DNA from: Helicobacteraceae bacterium
GTDB taxonomy: Bacteria > Campylobacterota > Campylobacteria > Campylobacterales > Sulfurimonadaceae
Direction: 5' to 3'
NCBI GenBank assembly: GCA_027083665.1
Contig: JALWNV010000299.1
Span: forward strand, 1-10,106
Length of the DNA: 10,106 nucleotides
Shown here one piece after another: positions 1 through 4,923 of this stretch. The first letter of the stretch is position 1, and every line of letters begins with the position of its first letter. Under the pieces are notes generated by a model that was not told the origin of the DNA, searched no databases, and saw only the letters and a list, made by a program, of their open reading frames with translations. A program made the translations under genes and the position numbers.

Positions 1-1
1 G

Positions 2-1465
2 GAGTACGACTATACAATTGCAAAAATGTGGATGTTTATGACAATTGTATTGGGCATTGTTGGGATGACTGTTGGTGTCATCCTGGCTTGGGAGCTGGCG
101 TTTCCCGGTGTGAATCTCGCACTGGGTGAGGGGCTGGCGGAATATACGAACTTTAGCCGTCTTCGCCCGCTGCACACGGATGCCGTGGCATTCGGATTTA
201 CGGTCAGCGGTATCATGGCGACATGGTATTATGTCGGCCAGCGCGTGCTGAAAGTGTCGATGGCGGAATCGAAGTTTCTGATGGTCGTCGCCAAACTGCA
301 GTTCTGGCTTTATGTCGTCGGTGTCGTTCTGATCGTCGGATCGCTGCTGATGGGGATCACGACTTCCAAAGAGTATGCGGAATTCGAATGGCCGATCGAT
401 ATCGCGATCGTTGTCATCTGGGTTCTGTGGGGTGTGGAGATCTTCGGTCTGATCGGTATCCGCCGTGAAAAATCGCTCTATATCTCCATCTGGTATTACA
501 TCGCGACATTCCTCGGCGTGGCCATGCTCTACCTGTTCAACAATATGGAAGTGCCGACCTATTTCGTCTCCGGCGGTATCGGCGACTGGTTCCACTCCGT
601 TTCCATGTATGCCGGTACGAACGACGCGCTTGTTCAGTGGTGGTACGGACACAATGCGGTCGCATTCGTCTTTACGGTACCGATTATCGCGATGATCTAC
701 TACTTCCTGCCCAAAGAGTCCGGCCAGGCGGTCTACTCCTATAAGCTCTCCCTGCTCGCGTTCTGGGGTCTGATGTTTGTTTACCTCTGGGCCGGCGGAC
801 ACCATCTGCTCTTCTCGACGGTTCCGGATTGGATGCAGACGATGGGGTCGGTCTTCTCAGTCGTACTGATCCTGCCTTCATGGGGTTCGGCCATCAACAT
901 GCTGCTGACGATGAAGGGTGAATGGAACCAGGTCGCGACCAACCCGCTGATCAAATTCATGGTCCTCGCATCGACGTTCTATATGTTCTCGACACTCGAA
1001 GGTCCGATCCAGGCAATCAAATCGGTCAACGCGCTCGCGCACTTTACCGACTGGATCGTCGGCCACGTACATGACGGTGTGCTCGGATGGGTCGCATTCA
1101 TGATCATCGCGGCGCTGCTGCATATGGCACCGCGTGTTTTCAAGCGCGAAATCTACTCCAAGTCGCTGATGAATACACAGTTCTGGATTCAGACACTGGG
1201 TGTCGTCCTGTACTTCACTTCCATGTGGATCGCCGGTATCACTCAGGGTATGATGTGGCGTGCACACGATGAGTTCGGTAACCTCGCTTACTCGTTCATC
1301 GATACCGTGACCGTACTTCACCCGTACTACACGATCCGTGCAGTCGGCGGTACTCTCTACCTGATCGGTATGTTCATGTGGGCATACAATATGTACAAAA
1401 CCGTTACTGCGGGTCGCCGTGTTGAAGAGAGTGAACTTCAAAACGCTTCGCCGATGGCAGCGTAA
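2..1465 (+). CDS. ccoN: cbb3-type cytochrome c oxidase subunit I (5' partial)
   Basis: Catalytic subunit of the cbb3 oxidase, a haem-copper enzyme of the inner membrane that reduces O2 to water and conserves energy as a proton gradient. The frame is open to the left edge and the eight codons before the ATG at 26 (EYDYTIAK) match the conserved N-terminus of Campylobacterota CcoN, so the true start lies a few codons upstream of the window. Counting from the Met at 26, the ligands are all present: His50 and His349 for low-spin haem b, His347 for haem b3, and His209, His259 and His260 for CuB. Tyr253 sits where the family has its cross-linked tyrosine. Hydrophobic helices run throughout, consistent with the usual 12-helix fold, and visible length (487 codons) is near full. 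It leads the ccoNOQP operon; ccoO follows after 15 bases. Identification is very secure. Confidence 0.97.
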   Translation, partial: EYDYTIAKMWMFMTIVLGIVGMTVGVILAWELAFPGVNLALGEGLAEYTNFSRLRPLHTDAVAFGFTVSGIMATWYYVGQRVLKVSMAESKFLMVVAKLQFWLYVVGVVLIVGSLLMGITTSKEYAEFEWPIDIAIVVIWVLWGVEIFGLIGIRREKSLYISIWYYIATFLGVAMLYLFNNMEVPTYFVSGGIGDWFHSVSMYAGTNDALVQWWYGHNAVAFVFTVPIIAMIYYFLPKESGQAVYSYKLSLLAFWGLMFVYLWAGGHHLLFSTVPDWMQTMGSVFSVVLILPSWGSAINMLLTMKGEWNQVATNPLIKFMVLASTFYMFSTLEGPIQAIKSVNALAHFTDWIVGHVHDGVLGWVAFMIIAALLHMAPRVFKREIYSKSLMNTQFWIQTLGVVLYFTSMWIAGITQGMMWRAHDEFGNLAYSFIDTVTVLHPYYTIRAVGGTLYLIGMFMWAYNMYKTVTAGRRVEESELQNASPMAA

Positions 1466-1480
1466 GGAAAGGGGAAAAAT

Positions 1481-2173
1481 ATGTTTCATTGGTTAGAAAA
1501 GCATCCGTTCTTTTTCGCTGTAGGCGTCTTTTTGACGATCGCGTTCGCGGGCCTCGTCGAGGTTCTGCCAAACTTTGCCCAGGCATCGCAGCCGACGATC
1601 GGCACCAAGCCGTACACGACGCTGCAGCTTGCCGGGCGACACGTCTATATCAAAAACAGCTGTAATGCCTGTCATTCGCAGCTCATCCGTCCGTTCAAAG
1701 CGGAAACCGACCGTTACGGCCACTACAGTCTCAGCGGTGAGTATGCCTACGATCGCCCGTTCCTGTGGGGATCGAAGCGTACCGGTCCGGACCTGCACCG
1801 CGTCGGTGCCTACCGGACGACCGACTGGCACGAAAACCATATGTGGGATCCGGCAGCGGTTGTTCCGGGTTCGATCATGCCTGCCTACCGCTGGATGTTC
1901 AAGAACCCGGCCAATATCGATACGGCCTATGCGGAGCAGCTGACAGTCAAGAAGGTATTCAACGTTCCTTACAACAAAGAGATTCCGACCAAAGACGGCG
2001 GTACCACCATGGTCAAACTGGCGGACTCGCTTGACGGGGCAAAAGCGGATGCACTGGCGGAAGCCAAGCGGATCGCGGCGGATATGAAAGATCAGGATGT
2101 CAAGGACATGGTTGCCAACGGTCAGATTCCGGAGATCGTCGCACTGATCGCATATCTCAACGGCTTGAAATAA
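1481..2173 (+). CDS. ccoO: cbb3-type cytochrome c oxidase subunit II, monohaem cytochrome c
   Basis: Membrane-anchored monohaem c subunit that passes electrons from CcoP towards the CcoN active site. The 230-residue protein has an N-terminal hydrophobic anchor (about residues 9-30) and a periplasmic domain with one haem c motif CNACH (Cys61, Cys64, His65). Met133 in the SIMPAY segment is the likely sixth haem ligand. The motif region NACHSQLIRPF is typical of CcoO/FixO. The ATG at 1481 is preceded by a strong ribosome site (AAGGAAAGGGG, 1464-1474) that begins inside the ccoN stop codon. Length fits the family and no defect is seen. It is the second gene of ccoNOQP. Confidence 0.96.
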   Translation: MFHWLEKHPFFFAVGVFLTIAFAGLVEVLPNFAQASQPTIGTKPYTTLQLAGRHVYIKNSCNACHSQLIRPFKAETDRYGHYSLSGEYAYDRPFLWGSKRTGPDLHRVGAYRTTDWHENHMWDPAAVVPGSIMPAYRWMFKNPANIDTAYAEQLTVKKVFNVPYNKEIPTKDGGTTMVKLADSLDGAKADALAEAKRIAADMKDQDVKDMVANGQIPEIVALIAYLNGLK

Positions 2174-2184
2174 GGAACGGAAGC

Positions 2185-2403
2185 GTGGATGTCACTACTT
2201 TTTCGGCGTATGGCTACTTTTTCTTCACGGTCTTCCTGGTAGTAGTGCTCTATGCCTACATCTACCATCTCTACAGCAGTGAGAAGAAGGGGAAGCGCAA
2301 TTACGAAAAGTACGCGGATATGGCGCTTAACGACGAAATAACAGATCAACCTGTCGAAACAGTTTCGAAGGATGAGAAAAAAAAAGGAGACGTAAATGAA
2401 TAA
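2185..2403 (+). CDS. ccoQ: cbb3-type cytochrome c oxidase small subunit CcoQ/FixQ
   Basis: Small one-helix subunit (72 residues) that in other bacteria stabilises the cbb3 complex and the CcoP-CcoNO interaction. It begins at a GTG, supported by AAGGA at 2172-2176, eight bases upstream and overlapping the ccoO stop. A single transmembrane segment lies at about residues 8-28, followed by a charged cytoplasmic tail with the family-like stretch RNYEKYADMALNDE. The 3' end carries a run of nine A (2377-2385) encoding three lysines, directly before the ccoP ribosome site. The last eight bases overlap ccoP, which suggests translational coupling. Assignment rests on length, topology, tail motif and position between ccoO and ccoP. 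Confidence 0.9.
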   Translation: MDVTTFSAYGYFFFTVFLVVVLYAYIYHLYSSEKKGKRNYEKYADMALNDEITDQPVETVSKDEKKKGDVNE

Positions 2404-3319
2404 GGTAACCTTGACCGGTATTATCGCGATGATAATACTGGCCGGTGCGACATACCTTGCCATCGGAATGACCAAAGGCGGTCTGGGCGGCGATATTGTC
2501 AATACACTTGCGGTTGCCGGTGCCCTGGCGCTGGCGGCGATTACGATTTTTGTTGTCGTGAAATATGTCCGTCAGATGCAGACGGACAAGGCGACGGGAG
2601 AACTGGCGGAAGAGAACTGGGACGGTATCGGCGAGTATAAAAACGAATTGCCGATCGGCTGGGCCGTTCTTTTTATGGGCGTAACTGTCTGGGCGATCTG
2701 GTACTTTATCGCCGGCTATCCGGTCAACGCCTATTCGCAGATCGGCGAATACAACGAAGAGGTCGCGGCGCATGATGCGAAATTCAATGCACAGTTCGCC
2801 AATATGGACGATGCGACGAAAACGGAGATGGGCGAATCGATTTTCCTGGTCAACTGTGCACCTTGTCACGGGATCAACGCGGACGGTATCGACGGCAAAG
2901 CGGCAGACCTGAACCGCCGCGTTTCGGCGAAAACGGTCAAATACGTTGTCGAGCACGGCTCGAACAATCACCTGCTCGGGACGGAGATGCCGATGCCTGA
3001 CCGCAACGGCCTGTTCAATGCCAATACCAACGCGCTCATTACCGATGCCGAGATCGATACGGTCGCCAATTATGTCGCTAACGGCATGAAAGGCGACGGC
3101 GCGGAGATCTTTGCGGGTACCTGTGCCGCTTGCCACGGTCCTGACGGAAAAGGCCAGCCGTATGTCGCTCCGGATATCGCCGGATTTACGCCGGAACTGG
3201 TTGTCAACGTCCTGAATAACGGTAAAAAAGGTGCGATCGGCCATATGCCGGCGTTCAACAACCTGACCGACGTTCAAAAAGATGCGCTGGGCCATTACAT
3301 CACCAGCCTGAGCGAATAA
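2396..3319 (+). CDS. ccoP: cbb3-type cytochrome c oxidase subunit III, dihaem cytochrome c
   Basis: Electron-entry subunit of the oxidase, which takes electrons from soluble or bound cytochrome c and hands them to CcoO. The 307-residue protein has two hydrophobic segments (about 5-25 with 35-56, and 86-106), then two cytochrome c domains. The haem motifs are CAPCH (Cys154, Cys157, His158) and CAACH (Cys243, Cys246, His247). Likely methionine ligands are Met198 or Met200 in the first domain and Met284 in GHMPAF in the second. The linker with a conserved W-D-G-I-x-E-Y-x-N-x-L-P stretch (about 75-86) is typical of CcoP. AAGGAG at 2384-2389 lies inside ccoQ, and the start overlaps the ccoQ stop region. 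The gene is complete, with normal length. Confidence 0.96.
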   Translation: MNKVTLTGIIAMIILAGATYLAIGMTKGGLGGDIVNTLAVAGALALAAITIFVVVKYVRQMQTDKATGELAEENWDGIGEYKNELPIGWAVLFMGVTVWAIWYFIAGYPVNAYSQIGEYNEEVAAHDAKFNAQFANMDDATKTEMGESIFLVNCAPCHGINADGIDGKAADLNRRVSAKTVKYVVEHGSNNHLLGTEMPMPDRNGLFNANTNALITDAEIDTVANYVANGMKGDGAEIFAGTCAACHGPDGKGQPYVAPDIAGFTPELVVNVLNNGKKGAIGHMPAFNNLTDVQKDALGHYITSLSE

Positions 3320-3329
3320 GGAGTTCAAC

Positions 3330-3545
3330 ATGGCAGAAAATACGAACAGAAGTATCTTCGCACTCGACGGCATCACCGGGATGCTGATCGCGACGGCGCT
3401 GCTGCTGAGTATCCTGGCCGGTCTGACGGTCTGGGGGATCAGCGCACAGCAAAACAACGCGGACAAGTTCTATATCATCAAAGATGCGAATTCGCTCAAG
3501 ATGATCGACAAGAACAACGCTGCACACCGCGTTATCGTGAACTAA
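3330..3545 (+). CDS. DUF4006-type small membrane protein, oxidase-operon associated
   Basis: A 71-residue protein with one transmembrane helix (about residues 16-38, GMLIATALLLSILAGLTVWG) followed by a short polar tail of about 30 residues, probably outside the cytoplasm. It resembles the DUF4006 family, which I recall as a Campylobacterota protein found directly after ccoP (Cj1486c in C. jejuni); this match is from memory, not a search. Function is unknown. The AAGGAG at 3318-3323 overlaps the ccoP stop codon and places the ATG six bases later, so it should be co-translated with the oxidase. The position suggests a role as an accessory subunit or in assembly of the cbb3 oxidase, which is an inference. 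No cofactor-binding motif (no Cys or CxxCH) is visible. Confidence 0.82.
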   Translation: MAENTNRSIFALDGITGMLIATALLLSILAGLTVWGISAQQNNADKFYIIKDANSLKMIDKNNAAHRVIVN

Positions 3546-3554
3546 GGAGACGAG

Positions 3555-3656
3555 ATGAAATTTGATATGAACTTTATCATCACCGCACTGCTCGTCGTCA
3601 GTGCCGCCGTGACACTTTGGTCGGTACTGACACCGAACCACCTCTACGTCGGTTAA
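3555..3656 (+). CDS. 33-residue single-helix membrane microprotein
   Basis: A very short gene between the DUF4006 gene and the TPM-like gene. It reads MKFDMNFIITALLVV at the start and ends TPNHLYVG before TAA. The ribosome site AAGGAG (3544-3549) overlaps the preceding stop and lies five bases before the ATG, as good as any in the operon. The next gene again begins with a site overlapping this stop, so the reading frame fits the operon spacing exactly. Residues about 6-26 form one hydrophobic helix with a Trp at 22; the tail is short and polar. I do not recognise a family. In size and topology it is like CcoM of Pseudomonas stutzeri cbb3 oxidase, but no homology is claimed. Confidence 0.75.
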   Translation: MKFDMNFIITALLVVSAAVTLWSVLTPNHLYVG

Positions 3657-3666
3657 GGAAACTTAA

Positions 3667-4368
3667 TTGATCTTTACGCGAGGGCTTGCGGCCCTCACAC
3701 TTTCCGTTGTATTTGCTTTCTCACTTCATGCTGAATTTTTATATAAAGACGATGTTGTCGGACACGAGAAGTTCGCCGACGAGATCAACCGGATCGGAGA
3801 GGAACTTTACGATAAAACGGGAGTTTCGCTTTATCTTGTCATGATACGGGACCTCGAGAACAATCAGAGTATTGCCGACTATGAAAAGTCGCTCGCGCCT
3901 CAGTTGCACAAGCATTTTGTAGTTTTGACCTTTGCCGAACTGCAGAAAAAAGTCGATATTTTTGCCCGTCCGAAATCGTTATATAAGGATTTTGACAAGA
4001 AACAGATACTCAGCCCAAGCGCCACCTTCATCGGTGCGGTTGTCAGCGCGGTCATGTTTGCCCGCAGCTGGGACGATTTCAAGGAAGTTTTCGGTAATTA
4101 CGGCGGGACGATTTTACCGATTTTGGCTGAAAAGGCCAAAGGGAAGGATATCGTCGAGAAATACGCCGTCGCCATGTACAACGGCTATACGGACATCGCC
4201 GATCAGATTGCGGTGTCTAAAGGGGTGAAACTTAGCGCATCCGCAGGAAACGGAAGTAAGTACTTTTTGGATATTTTGCGTTTGGTCTTTTATGGCATTA
4301 TTCTGTACGCTCTTATAATACTTATAAGAAATAAAATCAAAAAGGCAAAAGCCGATGGCAAAAAGTAG
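3667..4368 (+). CDS. Secreted, C-terminally anchored protein resembling TPM-domain proteins
   Basis: A 233-residue protein starting at TTG. An in-frame TAA lies directly upstream (3664-3666), the first in-frame ATG is at residue 59, and only the TTG start gives a signal peptide, so this start is well supported; AAGGAA at 3655-3660 is six bases before it. The signal peptide spans residues 1-22 with cleavage likely after SLHA. The exported domain (about 25-190) shows a pattern like TPM (YgcG/Psb32-type) domains: an early amphipathic helix, TGVSLYLVMI strand, a mixed middle, and a late segment with ILPILAEKAKGKDIVEKYA followed by a helix. A transmembrane helix (199-220) and a lysine-rich tail follow. 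Function is unknown; position suggests oxidase or membrane-complex biogenesis. The gene is visibly more AT-rich than its neighbours. The TPM call is tentative. Confidence 0.7.
   Translation: MIFTRGLAALTLSVVFAFSLHAEFLYKDDVVGHEKFADEINRIGEELYDKTGVSLYLVMIRDLENNQSIADYEKSLAPQLHKHFVVLTFAELQKKVDIFARPKSLYKDFDKKQILSPSATFIGAVVSAVMFARSWDDFKEVFGNYGGTILPILAEKAKGKDIVEKYAVAMYNGYTDIADQIAVSKGVKLSASAGNGSKYFLDILRLVFYGIILYALIILIRNKIKKAKADGKK
4311..4329 (+). repeat. 8-bp inverted repeat containing a TATAAT element
   Basis: TCTTATAA (4311-4318) and TTATAAGA (4322-4329) form a perfect inverted repeat around TAC, within the codons for the last helix of the TPM-like protein. It contains a perfect TATAAT at 4314-4319, about 36 bases before the fixH start codon. 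No good -35 is seen at 17 bases upstream. It may be an internal promoter or operator for fixH, or may only reflect AT-rich Leu/Ile codons. Confidence 0.3.
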
Positions 4369-4867
4369 CAACCCGGGGAAGAAATGGCCCTGGATCATTG
4401 TCGGAAGTATCCTCGGCGTCGTGGCGTTGAGCTACTGGACGGTGAAAATCGCAATCAACAATCCGGTACAGCTCAGCGATCTCGATATGCAGGATTATCA
4501 TCACTTCGATCATGACGTCAACCGTATCATTAAAGCGAAGATCGCTTTCAACAAAAAATATGATGTCGAGTACGTCACTGAAACCTTTACGCCGAACAAA
4601 GCGGTCGTCAAACTCAAAATTACGGAAAAAGACGGAACACCCGTCGATGATGCCAATCTGACTCTGAGGCTCACGCGTCCCGGAACGCATGCGTATGATA
4701 AAACCCTTTCGATCGACAATGTCGAGCAGGGTGTCTATACGTTTGAAGAGACACAGCTTCCGAAACCGGGGCGATGGGATATCCTCGTTGATATCAGGGC
4801 CGGCGGCGAACAGCGCTATCTCAACCTTAAAGCCGATACGCGCTACCCCAACGTTTTTGAATATTGA
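4355..4867 (+). CDS. fixH: FixH/CcoH-family cbb3 oxidase assembly protein
   Basis: A 170-residue protein with an N-terminal membrane anchor (about residues 12-31, after a KK-rich cytoplasmic end) and a periplasmic domain. The domain has FixH-like features: an early segment with tyrosine and acidic residues leading to a helix (DYHHFDHDVNRIIKAKIAFN), a strand with DGTPVDDANLTLRLTRPG, the D-x-x-x-x-x-x-x-x-x-G-x-Y pattern near residues 121-128, and a late PGRWDILVDI strand. FixH/CcoH proteins help assemble or stabilise the cbb3 oxidase in the membrane. The start overlaps the upstream gene by 14 bases; AAAGG at 4341-4345 is a modest ribosome site. It is likely the last gene of the oxidase operon. 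The partners usually found beside it (CcoG, CcoI, CcoS) are not in the window. Confidence 0.78.
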   Translation: MAKSSNPGKKWPWIIVGSILGVVALSYWTVKIAINNPVQLSDLDMQDYHHFDHDVNRIIKAKIAFNKKYDVEYVTETFTPNKAVVKLKITEKDGTPVDDANLTLRLTRPGTHAYDKTLSIDNVEQGVYTFEETQLPKPGRWDILVDIRAGGEQRYLNLKADTRYPNVFEY

Positions 4868-4886
4868 CAAACTGACGGATTTGTCG
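4865..4886 (+). other. Small hairpin at the fixH stop codon
   Basis: GACAAA (4866-4871) pairs with TTTGTC (4880-4885) around an eight-base loop, with one more possible U-G pair outside. It begins in the fixH TGA. It could mark the end of the oxidase transcript, but the stem is short and AT-rich and only a few T follow, so it is not a convincing intrinsic terminator. Confidence 0.25.
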
Positions 4887-4906
4887 CTCCTTTAGCCGCT
4901 TCACGC

Positions 4907-4912
4907 TATACT
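4907..4912 (+). promoter_or_regulatory. Candidate -10 element of the addBA promoter
   Basis: TATACT within GCTATACTTT, in the only sizeable gap between the oxidase operon and addB. Campylobacterota housekeeping promoters commonly have a conserved -10 and little or no -35, which fits. The nearest -35-like site, TTGTCG at 4881-4886, is 20 bases away, too far to be convincing. Transcription would start near 4918-4920, only about four to six bases before the addB ATG. The same ten bases recur at 10093-10102. Confidence 0.5.
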
Positions 4913-4923
4913 TTGTAAAAAGT

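Noticed and set aside
26..28. ATG at 26 as the ccoN start
   Set aside because: The frame is open upstream to the window edge and encodes EYDYTIAK, which matches the conserved N-terminus of CcoN; there is no ribosome site before 26.
878..1489. A 203-codon open frame on the - strand opposite ccoN
   Set aside because: It is opposite strongly conserved CcoN ligand regions, and no domain is visible in its product.
2327..3466. A 379-codon open frame on the - strand opposite ccoP and the DUF4006 gene
   Set aside because: It lies fully across well-identified + strand genes, shows no domain or ribosome site of note, and its composition is that of a complement of real codons.
3665..3676. TTGAT as half of an FNR/CRP-like site at the TPM-like gene start
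   Set aside because: No matching ATCAA half-site follows at the right spacing; TTGAT is explained by the TTG start codon and the next codon.
4864..4869. A perfect TTGACA (-35 consensus) at the fixH stop codon
   Set aside because: At 17 bases downstream there is only CTCCTT, not a -10; the distance to the TATACT at 4907 is 37 bases, so the two cannot pair as one promoter.
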